NCBI GenBank assembly: GCA_900552475.1 | Contig: USAC01000002.1 | Location: 1-64,000 of the forward strand | Direction of reading: 5' to 3' | DNA length: 64,000 bases | Source: an uncultured Eubacteriales bacterium | Lineage (GTDB): Bacteria > Bacillota > Clostridia > Oscillospirales > Oscillospiraceae | Part shown: positions 51,583-59,979 of the stretch, in pieces | How positions within the stretch are numbered: the stretch's first letter is position 1 | Layout: every line of letters begins with the position of its first letter | Notes under the pieces: model-generated | The model's database searches: none | Seen by the model: only the letters and a program-made list of their open reading frames with translations | Told to the model about the DNA's origin: nothing | Program-made: the position numbers and the translations under genes

Positions 51583-51880
51583 GCGGAAACCTCTGCGTCA
51601 AAAAAACGCGGACAGGTTTCGCCGTCATAGTTTGCTTTGCTGTTTCTCGCTCATAATGTCTTGCCAGCTCAGGTGTTTTCGCATCCAAGGCCACAAGTTC
51701 TCCGGCCCATGTTTTCAGTCCATAGATGTCAAATTTACTGTTTGAGATATACTCGCTGGTCCAATCCGTCTGCTACCGGGGTTCTTTTATCGTTGTGGCA
51801 GCATCCTGTGGTTCTATTGGTTTAATCGCTACAGGCACCTGCTGATTGGTAGCATCATAAACGAACGGTCGAAACTGCAC
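51539..51880 (-). pseudogene. Short reading frame interrupted by an amber codon
   Basis: From a GTG at 51880 (AGAGGT upstream) the minus strand reads VQFRPFVYDATNQQVPVAI, meets TAG at 51775-51773 (codon 36), then continues in the same frame as QTDWTSEYISNSKFDIYGLK and ELVALDAKTPELARHYERET to a TAA at 51541-51539. The amino acid quality on both sides is that of a real protein, so a Trp TGG to TAG change is likely. I do not recognise the family. The end of the frame overlaps two arm-type repeats. Confidence 0.5.
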
Positions 51881-51994
51881 GATCCTTACCTCTTAAATAG
51901 TATACCATAGTTTTTGCAAAATCTGAAGCAGAAAATTGAAATCAGTGTCGTCAATTTTTATTCCAATATCGCACCGCTGCAAACAAAAAATAAA

Positions 51995-52040
51995 ACCCCC
52001 GGGGTCTCTTGTCATGCAAGAGGCCCCGGGGGTACTGTTT
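51995..52040 (-). terminator. Terminator of the cobalamin-binding protein gene
   Basis: Seventeen-base arms (51995-52011, 52017-52033) with an internal mismatch or two, flanked by AAAATAAAA/TTTTATTTT-like runs, so it works in either direction. Confidence 0.85.
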
Positions 52041-52071
52041 TATTTTGCCGCTTAGATCTTTTCTTTTTGGC

Positions 52072-53763
52072 TTACTCCTCCCGCTTTTTGCGCTTGAGCA
52101 CAAAGGCTGCGGCGAGAATCGTCACGGGCAGGGCGATGGCCCACACCAGCACGCCGGTGTCGCCGGTGGCCGGAGTGCCGCCGTTGTTGGTGCCGTTGCC
52201 GCTATTGTCGCCGCCGGAGGTGCCGCCGGTCTGAATGGTCACATCGCTCATGTCATAGAGCCGGGTCTGGCCGTTTGCGAAGCGGTAGTAGGCCGCCAGA
52301 GCGTAGTAGCCCTGCTCGGTGGCCATGTCGTTCCGCTCGCCGCCAGCGGTGTGCCGGAAGCCGCCGCCGGTGACATAGAACCCGGCCAGAGCATCCAGAA
52401 CGGTGTGGCCGTTCTTCACGAAACGGCTATCCGCGGTGGAATCGATGCCCAGAGCGGTGAGAGCCACGATGACCTGGGCGCAGGACTCGCTGTTCACGGT
52501 GCCCCAGCTGCCAAAGCCGCCGTCAGTGCGCTGCAGGGCGGAAAGGGCCTCCAGAGCCTTATCCACAGCAGCCTTCACGGTCTCGTTGGTCTTGTAGTAA
52601 GGTGCCAGGGCCTGGATGGCCATAGCGGTCATATCCGGGTCGGCGTTCTCGCCGCTGAGGTTCCAGCCGCCGTCGGGAAGCTGGGCATCCAGGATGACCT
52701 GAATCAGCTTCTCCCGGGTCACATCGCCCATAGTGGGGTAGTTGTGGCTATCCAGGGCAATGAGGGTGAAAATGGGGCCGTTAATGTCCTGGGTCTGCAC
52801 ATAATCCATGTTATCCAGACCCTTCAGCAGGTTGTGGCCGCCCACATTGGTGACATCCTTGCCGATGGCCGTCAGGGCCAGGATCACCCGGGCGTTGTCG
52901 GTGACTTTGGCCGGGTGCAAACGCTCATTGGCGTCAGCCTTGGCCTTCACATACTCCACCACATTGTCATAGTACCCGGCGGGTACGGTGCGGCCGCTGC
53001 GGGCCAGGCCGATGACCATCCACTCGCCGCCGGTGGAGTTCACCGTGGGGGTGCCCAAGGTGGCCATGAAGTCGCCGGTGGTCTTATAGATGGTATCCAG
53101 GTTTGCCATGAGGTCCGCGTGCTTGAGCTGGTTGAGCCTAATGATAGCGGCGGTGAGAGCGTCCACCTTGTCAGCGTCCACCAGGGCCTTGTCCTCGTCG
53201 GAGAGGGCATCGTAGGCGGACTTGGCGGCGGTGATGGCGGCCTCACTATCCAGAGTGACATTGGCGCCGATGGCGTCAATAAGGTCCTCCACGGTCTCGA
53301 TGTCGCCCTTCAAAACGGTGATGGTCAGGTCGCTGATCTCCATCTGATAGAACTTCGCGTAGACATCCAGCCACCCATAGCCGCCGCTTCTGTGGGTAAC
53401 ATCCAGATAGCCGCCATGAATTCTGTAGGTGCCCGCCGGGGTGGTCTTGGGCACGGTGAAAGTGATGCTCTTGAGGGCCACCTCGGGGCCGACGGGGGTA
53501 GTGCCCTCGCCCTCCCAGGAGTCGCCGCCCTTGGACCACTTGGAGAAAATGTACTCCGCACCGGGAATATTGGTGGAGTAGTTCAGCAGGCAGTACTGCA
53601 GCTTATAGTCCTGGGCCAGCTGCTCGATGGGCAGCGTAGGGATGGAGATGGTAAGCTTGTCCCCAGCCTTGACCTGCCCGCCGTTCTCGGCCACGGTCTC
53701 ATACTTGGGCTCCAGCTTGAAGTTGGGGTTCTCCTCCACCTGCAGCGTAATATCCGCCAGCAT
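52072..53763 (-). CDS. C-terminal part of transcobalamin-like surface protein (after frameshift)
   Basis: 563 residues from the ATG at 53763, but the frame is open further upstream to about 53820, where it meets the N-terminal part. It has a beta domain, a helical FIVAR-like stretch (about 160-215), an alpha/alpha-barrel repeat region (about 225-480; units such as DMTAMAIQALAPYY, LSALQRTDGGFGSWG and QVIVALTALGID) like squalene-cyclase/prenyltransferase repeats and the alpha domain of intrinsic factor, then a Gly/Asn/Thr linker and the surface anchor TPATGDTGVLVWAIALP with a KRKKREE tail. Part of the element at 51215-59050. Confidence 0.8.
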   Translation of the reverse strand: MLADITLQVEENPNFKLEPKYETVAENGGQVKAGDKLTISIPTLPIEQLAQDYKLQYCLLNYSTNIPGAEYIFSKWSKGGDSWEGEGTTPVGPEVALKSITFTVPKTTPAGTYRIHGGYLDVTHRSGGYGWLDVYAKFYQMEISDLTITVLKGDIETVEDLIDAIGANVTLDSEAAITAAKSAYDALSDEDKALVDADKVDALTAAIIRLNQLKHADLMANLDTIYKTTGDFMATLGTPTVNSTGGEWMVIGLARSGRTVPAGYYDNVVEYVKAKADANERLHPAKVTDNARVILALTAIGKDVTNVGGHNLLKGLDNMDYVQTQDINGPIFTLIALDSHNYPTMGDVTREKLIQVILDAQLPDGGWNLSGENADPDMTAMAIQALAPYYKTNETVKAAVDKALEALSALQRTDGGFGSWGTVNSESCAQVIVALTALGIDSTADSRFVKNGHTVLDALAGFYVTGGGFRHTAGGERNDMATEQGYYALAAYYRFANGQTRLYDMSDVTIQTGGTSGGDNSGNGTNNGGTPATGDTGVLVWAIALPVTILAAAFVLKRKKREE

Positions 53764-56700
53764 GCCGAAGCCATAGCGGGTGGAAGCGGCGATACCGCCG
53801 GTGTTGCCCTGATCGCCCTCGCGCCGGGATTGGAACCGTAGCCCCGGTTATCGGAGCTGCCCTTGGTGAGGGTGATCGTGCCGGATTCCGTCAGATAGGC
53901 CGCAACGCGGGGCTGATAAGATACCTGTTTTTTCACACCATTTTCATCAGTACGGTAAATATCGTGCTGGTTGTCTGTATTTACTACGCTCTGCAGAGGC
54001 ATATCCGTATAGAACACCGTCGTGGTCGCAGGGTTATAAATACGGAGGATCTTGTGGATATTGGTAGGCCGCCCGATGATCCAGATACCCGCCGTATCGC
54101 CGGTGCGCAGATCCTCACCGGGGCGAGAAATGTTCTCCTGCACATAGCGGGTGACCTTGCCCTTGAGGGAGTAGACCTGCGTGACGGTCTGTCCCTGATA
54201 GTCAGCGGTGACCTCGATGCCGTTGTAGCCGTCCTTGATGAGGATGGTCACATTGCCCTTGGCGTCGGGGGTGTAGTCGGTCTTGACGGGGGTGCCGTCT
54301 TTGTTGTACTGGAGGTAGTTATAGACGCTGACCTTGGCGTTGGTGCCGTTGACCTTGAAGGTAAAGGGTGCGCCCTGGGTGCCGTAGTCATAGGTCCAGT
54401 TGTCGTATTTGCTGGTGTTGTTCAGAGAAGTGAAGTTTGTCAGGTTCTTGTTCAGATCCTGAATAGCCGTCTCCTCGGGGCTATTGACATGGACGGGGAT
54501 CTCCGGAATCTGGCCGTAGAAATTGCCCGCCTTATCCGTAAAGGTGACGGTGAAGGTGGTGGTGCCTGCCTTTTTAGGCACCAGGTAGTACTTCATGGCC
54601 GGGAAAGTACTGCCGCCGCCCAGACCGCCATCCTGATAGACATCCTCCACTTCCTTAATCTCGAAGATGCTGTCATCCTTGATGTCAAATTTCAGAATGC
54701 CGGGCAGGGTATAGGGCAGACCTTTTTCTACCGCATATCCAGCAGGATACAGCGTCGTAGGCCGGTTCGTCCAAATCTCCCGGAATACGGCAGGATAATA
54801 GGTGTCCTCGTGGCCCAGGTCCAGATTATAGTGGTTGGCCGACATCATGAAGTCGTCGTAATATTCCGTGGGCTTGCCGATGGAGCTGCCGTCCAGAATG
54901 GACTGCTCGTTGACGGTGCGGTACGCAGCCTTGTAGGCCGTCATGACTGCGGCGTTTTCCGCAGAGTAAATGTACGAAAACTCCGCACGCTGTGCGTCGG
55001 ACAGCTCCAGATACTCCACCTGGGCCTTCTGCACGGCGTCGTAATACTGGGCATAGTTTTCTGCGGTCACTTTCCCGGCAAAGGTGTTCACCAGGTCGAT
55101 CCATGCCTGAACGCCGCCCTCATGGCGCTTTTTCAGCTCCTCCACCCGGGCCACGGAATCCTGCAGCTTTTTCACCGTCTCCGCAGACAGCTGCTTCTTT
55201 TCCTCGTCGGTAAATCTGTCATAGGCGCGCTGATAGCTCATGACGATCTTGTAGTGCTCGGAATACGTCAGATTATCGGTGCTCGGCAGAGCGCTGATAA
55301 AACCGGTCAGCTCCGCCGGGGTGGTCTTGACCACAATCACCGTAACAGTGGTGTGGATCTCGATTTTGGGATCCTTACTGCTGGTGCCAACGAATTCGAT
55401 TACCGTTTTATCCTTTGCCAAGGGAACAGGTTTTTTGGCAAACGCCTGCATGACAGGTACAAGCATCTTCCGCTCGGGAATATGAACCTCACCGTCCACT
55501 AAAATCTTCGATTTTAATGTTTTCAGGCCCGAATTGCCCATTACGTTCATAAAATACGAAACACCGAAGTGGCCCACCGCAGGGGAAACATACACGGTAT
55601 AATTCCAGCAGCCCTTGGCATAGCCGGTCTCGCCTGTGGGATTGCCGTTTTCATCTGTCTGGAACAGAGTACCCTCGGGATAGCCGTAGAATACATTTTC
55701 CTTGTCGAAATCGGGGGTACCACTGAAAATAAATTTCCCCCAGTAGTAGTCGCCCGGCTTGGTGAGGGTCAGCTTGTAATTCTCCGTGCAGCCCTGGGCG
55801 GTGACGGCGATGTAGAAATAGGCCGAGCCGCTGCCGGTAAACTGATTCGCCGGGGTGGAAGCCACCCCGTTTTCAAAGTCCGCCAGGACCTTGCCGTCGC
55901 TGCTCTTGAGCTGGGCGGTGGCCCCTGCGGGCAGGTCGGAGAGCGTCACGGTGAAGCCGCCGTCGTTATACTGCTTGAGATGGGTATAGTTTGCCAGCTT
56001 GCCGGTGAAGGCGGCGGTTTCCTTGTCAAAGGTCAGGGCCACTTTGGTACCGGCGGAGCCGTCCTGATGGATGGAGGTGAGGGATACATTACCGCCGGAG
56101 AGGAGGTTGCCCGCCGCCTGGAGGGCGATGGTGTAGGTCTCCGGGGCGGCATCGCCGTCATTGCCCACCTTCAGGGTGATGACGGTGCCAACCTGGACGG
56201 GAATGGCATCCTTGCGGCCATACTCCGTGCCGCCCACATAGATGCGGACGCGGTTCTGCTTGTTGCTGGCGGTGGGGGTGACGGTGAGGGCGGTGACGCC
56301 CTCGGGCAGAATCATGGTATAGTCATGCACACCGGAGGAAAAGGCGGGGTTCAGTTCGCCTGCGCTGAGGGCGATGGCCTTCAGGGTTTTGTTGCTATCC
56401 CCAAAAGCACCGCCGATGTCCGCACCCAGATTGCAGGTGTGCTGCACGGCGATCTCGTCCCCGGCCTTCAGCTTGCCGTTGGCCACGGTGTAGGCGGCGA
56501 AGCCCTCACTGGTGAACCAGTCGTTGAGGGTGCCCATCCAGCCGGAGCCCTCGGCGGCGGCCTTCTCCTCGATGCCGTTGATTTCGCTGATGTAGCCGGT
56601 GTCCGCGCCGGTCTGGGAATAGCCCCCGGCCGTCAGTGCGTCCACGATGCAGCTCATCATGGTGGAGTCATCCTGGAGTGTGACCCACTCGTCCACCAGC

Positions 56701-56858
56701 ATCCCCTCCCAGGGTGCGCCGTCGGCCTCGGCCCAGGTGGTGTTTTCCACCGTCACATGGACCTGACCTGTGTGGTCGTCCGCCGCCAGCACGCTCACGG
56801 GAAGCAGTGACAGCGCCATGATAAGCGCCAGCAGCAGAGAAATGATTCTTTTTTTCAT
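53583..56858 (-). CDS. N-terminal part of transcobalamin-like surface protein (frameshifted)
   Basis: Secreted protein with signal peptide (1-25), a DUF4430 domain (about 32-150; GQVHVTVENTTW, SGWMGTLNDWF, GDEIAVQHTC), which is the beta domain fold of intrinsic factor/transcobalamin, a cadherin-like beta-sandwich (about 160-250), further Ig-like and helical segments to about residue 1010. From about 53820 the frame is wrong: the last 75 or so residues are Arg/Pro/Trp-rich nonsense. Restoring one base (GGCGCGAG to GGCGGCGAG) joins it to the C-terminal part to give about 1595 residues. A cobalamin riboswitch lies 390 bases upstream. Role inferred: corrinoid capture. Confidence 0.8.
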   Translation of the reverse strand: MKKRIISLLLALIMALSLLPVSVLAADDHTGQVHVTVENTTWAEADGAPWEGMLVDEWVTLQDDSTMMSCIVDALTAGGYSQTGADTGYISEINGIEEKAAAEGSGWMGTLNDWFTSEGFAAYTVANGKLKAGDEIAVQHTCNLGADIGGAFGDSNKTLKAIALSAGELNPAFSSGVHDYTMILPEGVTALTVTPTASNKQNRVRIYVGGTEYGRKDAIPVQVGTVITLKVGNDGDAAPETYTIALQAAGNLLSGGNVSLTSIHQDGSAGTKVALTFDKETAAFTGKLANYTHLKQYNDGGFTVTLSDLPAGATAQLKSSDGKVLADFENGVASTPANQFTGSGSAYFYIAVTAQGCTENYKLTLTKPGDYYWGKFIFSGTPDFDKENVFYGYPEGTLFQTDENGNPTGETGYAKGCWNYTVYVSPAVGHFGVSYFMNVMGNSGLKTLKSKILVDGEVHIPERKMLVPVMQAFAKKPVPLAKDKTVIEFVGTSSKDPKIEIHTTVTVIVVKTTPAELTGFISALPSTDNLTYSEHYKIVMSYQRAYDRFTDEEKKQLSAETVKKLQDSVARVEELKKRHEGGVQAWIDLVNTFAGKVTAENYAQYYDAVQKAQVEYLELSDAQRAEFSYIYSAENAAVMTAYKAAYRTVNEQSILDGSSIGKPTEYYDDFMMSANHYNLDLGHEDTYYPAVFREIWTNRPTTLYPAGYAVEKGLPYTLPGILKFDIKDDSIFEIKEVEDVYQDGGLGGGSTFPAMKYYLVPKKAGTTTFTVTFTDKAGNFYGQIPEIPVHVNSPEETAIQDLNKNLTNFTSLNNTSKYDNWTYDYGTQGAPFTFKVNGTNAKVSVYNYLQYNKDGTPVKTDYTPDAKGNVTILIKDGYNGIEVTADYQGQTVTQVYSLKGKVTRYVQENISRPGEDLRTGDTAGIWIIGRPTNIHKILRIYNPATTTVFYTDMPLQSVVNTDNQHDIYRTDENGVKKQVSYQPRVAAYLTESGTITLTKGSSDNRGYGSNPGARAIRATPAVSPLPPAMASACWRILRCRWRRTPTSSWSPSMRPWPRTAGRSRLGTSLPSPSLRCPSSSWPRTISCSTAC

Positions 56859-56915
56859 TTCTTCTTCCTTTCGTTCTTTTTATTTATGTAAATGCCGAAG
56901 CAATCACACACTTTT

Positions 56916-56953
56916 TGTCATTGCGAGGGCGCACCGCACCCGTGGCGATCCGT
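56916..56953. repeat. Short palindromic intergenic repeat unit
   Basis: Contains TCATTGCGAGGGCGCA and CGTGGCGATCCG, the two ends of a widespread Firmicutes palindromic repeat family; single copy seen in this window. Confidence 0.45.
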
Positions 56954-56979
56954 AATACCCTATATCTCACGCCCCCTGT

Positions 56980-57029
56980 TTCCCTCCCCCCGGGCCGCAC
57001 TCTTTGCAGCACGGCCCGGGGGGAGGGAA
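56980..57029. repeat. 18-bp perfect GC-rich inverted repeat
   Basis: CCCTCCCCCCGGGCCG (56982-56997) and its exact complement at 57012-57027, extended by TT/AA. It lies in the 5' leader of the cobalamin-binding protein gene, between the riboswitch and the start codon, and has no T run. Confidence 0.8.
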
Positions 57030-57126
57030 CATGAAAGGAACGACAAATAGCGCAAAGATTTTTCTGGAAAGCGGGACGGGAAAGGTCTGCCGTCCTCCCC
57101 CGCCCCGGCGGCTTGAAATGGCTGTC

Positions 57127-57162
57127 ATGCTTTCCATGGAAAGCATGAGGCACCATGGTGCC
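57127..57162. repeat. Two tandem perfect palindromes in riboswitch leader
   Basis: ATGCTTTCCATGGAAAGCAT (57127-57146) and GGCACCATGGTGCC (57149-57162), both exact and both centred on CCATGG, enclosed by GCTGTCA/TGGCAGC. They could fold into a three-way junction just after the riboswitch terminator. Confidence 0.8.
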
Positions 57163-57169
57163 TGGCAGC

Positions 57170-57205
57170 AAAAAATCACCCGGCCGCCAAAAAGCAGCCG
57201 GGTGA
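57170..57205 (-). terminator. Riboswitch expression-platform terminator
   Basis: Minus-strand stem TCACCCGGC (57205-57197) with GCCGGGTGA (57184-57176), loop containing TTTTT, then six Ts. Confidence 0.88.
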
Positions 57206-57249
57206 AGCGTTCGCATAACAGCTTCGGCCCCGGTACTGGCAGCGGCCCG

Positions 57250-57362
57250 GGAGCAGCGCCTTGCGTATCTGACTTAGCCGAATAAATCGGCATCACAGTG
57301 ACCGTCTCGCGGGGCCTCTCACCCCATTCCGCCGCCGGGATAAACCCGGCTCACGCTGCCCC
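57250..57362 (-). ncRNA. Cobalamin riboswitch upstream of transcobalamin-like gene
   Basis: On the minus strand the core blocks GGAATGGGGTGAGA, CCCCGCGAG, GGTCACTGTGATGC and AAGTCAGATACG occur in order, nearly identical to the riboswitch at 36381-36483. P1 is formed by GGGGCAGCG (57362-57354) with CGCTGCTCC (57258-57250). The peripheral arm is short. A terminator follows (57205-57170), so cobalamin should switch off the surface protein gene that starts at 56858. Confidence 0.9.
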
Positions 57363-57675
57363 GTTGTTTGGTTTGAGTGCATTATAGCACAGGATATGAC
57401 ATATTGCGATGGAGAAACCTCCATCATTCGCCCCGACTTGACATCTCCCGGTGCATATCTTACATTGTTCTTAGGCGAAAGCCTAATCTCGCAGCCTTCC
57501 GGTGAGGTCCACACCCCGGTGTGGTCGCAGGCATTCATGGGTCCCGTAGGGCATTCTGACCCCCTGTACGAAGGCAGCCCCATGGAGGCCGACAGTTTTG
57601 GCGCTGTACCGGCAGCACGGGTGTGCGCCCTTCCGTCGAAAGCGGAAAGGACACAAAAGCAAAGGAGCTGATTCC

Positions 57676-58829
57676 ATGTCCAAGAAATGCGCCAACGGCG
57701 AGGGCAACATCCGCAAGCGCAAAGACGGCCGGTGGGAGGGTCGCTACACCGCTGGCTACAACCCCGAAACCGGCAAGCGCATCATCAAAAATGTCCTGGG
57801 AAGACCCAGACGGAGTGCAAAGCGAAGCTGGCCGCCGCCATGGAGGCCAGTAAGGGCGTCGATGTCAGCCACACAGATGAGTATACCGTGGCCACGTGGC
57901 TGCGGAGCTGGTACGACATCTATGCCAAGCCAAATGTCCGTGCCGCCACGGCGGATCGCTACCACCTGATGATCGAGCAGTATACCATCCCCCGCATCGG
58001 CAGCATCAAGCTCACCAAGCTGACCGCCCACGACCTGCAAAAGCTCTACAAGGAGCTGATGGAGAGCGGCCGCACCAACCGCAAAAGCGGTCACGGCAAT
58101 CCGGGACTCAGCAGCACCACCGTCCGCAGCCTGCACCTGATGCTCCACAACGCATTGAACCGTGCCGTAAAAGAGCGCTTGATCCTCCGCAATCCTACCG
58201 AGGATTGCATCGCACCGAAGGTGCAGAAATTCGAGATGCAGATCCTCCAACCGGAACATATCAAAACTTACCTTGACGCCGCAGAGAAACGGGGACTGCT
58301 GCCCATGTTCTATCTGGAACTGGTCAGCGGGCTGCGCAAGGGCGAGTTGACCGCCTTCCTGTGGAGCGACCTCGACATTACAAACAGAACCATCTCCGTC
58401 AGCAAGCAGTATGTCAAAAATCCTAACGGAGAGCTGACCCTCTCCCGCCCCAAAACGGAGACATCGGTCAGAAAGGTCAGTGTCCCACAGGAAGTCGTTG
58501 ACCTGTTGGTCGCCGAGCATAAGAGACATCCCAATAACCCGTATATGTTCCCCTCACCCATCACAAGAGAGATGTATCACCCCGATTCTATCGTAAACCT
58601 GCACAAGAAAATTCTGAAAGATGCCGGGCTGCCGCACATACGCTCCCACAATCTCAGGCATACCTTTGCCACACTGGCCCTGCAAAACGGTGTGGACGTG
58701 AAAACCGTCAGCAGTATGCCGGGCCACTACGATGCGGGCTTCACTCTCCGCACCTACACCCACGCCACCCGCCAAAAGCAGGACGAAGCCGCCCAGACCA
58801 TGGGCAGTTTCATGACGCAGGTGATGTGA
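57676..58829 (+). pseudogene. int: Frameshifted tyrosine integrase of the tRNA-Thr element
   Basis: The ATG at 57676 (AAAGGAG upstream) reads MSKKCANGEGNIRKRKDGRW to about IIKNVLG at 57801, then a missing base shifts the frame; the rest continues KTQTECKAKLAAAMEASKG to the end. Catalytic residues are all present: SGLRKGE, HNLRHTFATL and GHYDAGFTLRTYTH with the Tyr. Restoring one base gives about 384 residues, a close relative of the integrase at 38965. It ends 175 bases from tRNA-Thr. Either a decaying element or an indel error in the assembly. Confidence 0.88.
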
Positions 58830-58843
58830 GTCAATCTAAAAGA

Positions 58844-58874
58844 GATGAGCGGACGGATATTCCGTCCGCTCATC
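58844..58874 (+). terminator. Terminator after integrase 2
   Basis: Perfect 14-base arms (58844-58857, 58861-58874), TAT loop, short T tail. Confidence 0.8.
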
Positions 58875-58901
58875 TTTCAACCTTTCCGGGCATTTCTGCG
58901 T

Positions 58902-58945
58902 GTGGGTCAGGGTGTGGGTCAAAGTTGACCCACATTTTGACCCGC
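58902..58945. repeat. Arm-type integrase repeats, right end
   Basis: GTGGGTCAG (58902-58910), GTGGGTCAA (58914-58922), and inverted TTGACCCAC (58925-58933) and TTGACCCGC (58937-58945). Confidence 0.7.
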
Positions 58946-58970
58946 ACATAAAAGTGCATTTTTTCAACAA

Positions 58971-59001
58971 AAAAGCATCGAAAACCGAAGTTTTCGATGC
59001 T

Positions 59002-59004
<3 letters not shown>
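58971..59004 (-). terminator. Element-supplied terminator after tRNA-Thr
   Basis: GCATCGAAAAC (58975-58985) with GTTTTCGATGC (58990-59000), A and T runs on both sides; replaces the displaced terminator at 51182-51218. Confidence 0.8.
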
Positions 59005-59080
<76 letters not shown>

Positions 59081-59083
59081 ATA

Positions 59084-59160
59084 TGGCGACCAAGATGGGG
59101 CTCGAACCCACGACCTCCAGCGTGACAGGCTGGCGTTCTAACCAACTGAACTACTTGGCC
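59084..59160 (-). tRNA. tRNA-Asp (GTC)
   Basis: Starts GGCCAAGTAGTTCAG, anticodon loop CTGTCAC (GTC), T-arm GGGTTCGAGCCCC, encoded CCA. Co-transcribed with tRNA-Thr. Confidence 0.95.
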
Positions 59161-59190
59161 TGATCTCGCTCGTAGGAATCAAGCTTGTTT

Positions 59191-59219
59191 ATTATAGCAA
59201 GCGCAGGCGGGTTTGTCAA
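59191..59219 (-). promoter_or_regulatory. Promoter of tRNA-Asp/Thr operon
   Basis: Minus strand: TTGACA (59219-59214), 17-base spacer, TATAAT (59196-59191): full consensus. Confidence 0.9.
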
Positions 59220-59394
59220 CACTCTTTTCCAAAAAAATTGCCGGGAACGGGAGAAAAACAGGAGGGCTGCTCCCATGGGGAGCGGATTGGCGGCCAGAAC
59301 ATAAAAGTATACATTTTGCATAGAAAATCGCATAATTATCATGAAAATAAATAGTTATTGCCATAGAAATTTGCTATAAAGCAGGTAAAATTTC

Positions 59395-59423
59395 TTGACA
59401 GAGGGAGGGCGGTGTGATACTCT
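59395..59423 (+). promoter_or_regulatory. Promoter for small anchored protein
   Basis: TTGACA (59395-59400), 17-base spacer, TACTCT (59418-59423). The gap 59221-59394 holds nothing else that I recognise. Confidence 0.6.
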
Positions 59424-59482
59424 ATGGGCGTAGGCCGCTCTAAAGGCGGAAAACCGAAGGGAACAAAGGAGCGTGACCGCCT

Positions 59483-59869
59483 ATGCAAAGAAAGTCTAAG
59501 TATCTCTGGGCTGCATTGGCAGCCTCTCTGTGCCTGATCGTAGCCCTGCTGGTGATGCTGGGCATGAGCCTGCGGCGCCAGCCGCTGACGGGCACCTACC
59601 TCTGCGAGGGGCTGAGCCCCGGAGCCGGTACCTATCTGGTGTTTGACGAGAAGGGGGACTACACCCTGTACCGGCAGTCCGGCGTGCTGTCCGCCGGGAC
59701 GTATGCAGAGGACGCCAACGGCGTCTATGTGCTGAAGGGGGAGGGACTGACAGTCCCGTATGTGACCTACGACGGGAAGGACAGCGTGCATTTCTTCTCC
59801 GTGCCGGACACCTACACCTATCAGCGCATCAGCGATATCCCCACATATATCAACGTGGAAAAGCCGTAA
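59483..59869 (+). CDS. Small membrane-anchored extracytoplasmic protein, function unknown
   Basis: 128-residue protein with an N-terminal membrane helix (about 8-30) and a beta-rich outer domain of about 90 residues (LTGTYLCEGLSPGAGTYLVF, KGDYTLYRQSG, YEDANG-like turns). Such lipocalin-like small domains are common in clostridial surface proteins, but I recognise no family. AAAGGAG lies 12-13 bases upstream of the ATG. Own promoter and terminator (59878-59913). Confidence 0.7.
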   Translation: MQRKSKYLWAALAASLCLIVALLVMLGMSLRRQPLTGTYLCEGLSPGAGTYLVFDEKGDYTLYRQSGVLSAGTYAEDANGVYVLKGEGLTVPYVTYDGKDSVHFFSVPDTYTYQRISDIPTYINVEKP

Positions 59870-59877
59870 AATGAATG

Positions 59878-59915
59878 ACCGGGGGCCTTCCGTAAGGAGG
59901 GCCTCCGGTTTTTGC
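59878..59915 (+). terminator. Intrinsic terminator
   Basis: ACCGGGGGCC with GGCCTCCGGT and an inner TTCC/GGA pairing, followed by five Ts. Confidence 0.8.
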
Positions 59916-59979
59916 GGGATGAGGAAGGAGCGCCTGAAGCTCTGCGGCTTCAGGTACTCTTGGAAGCTTGCGGTGCGGG

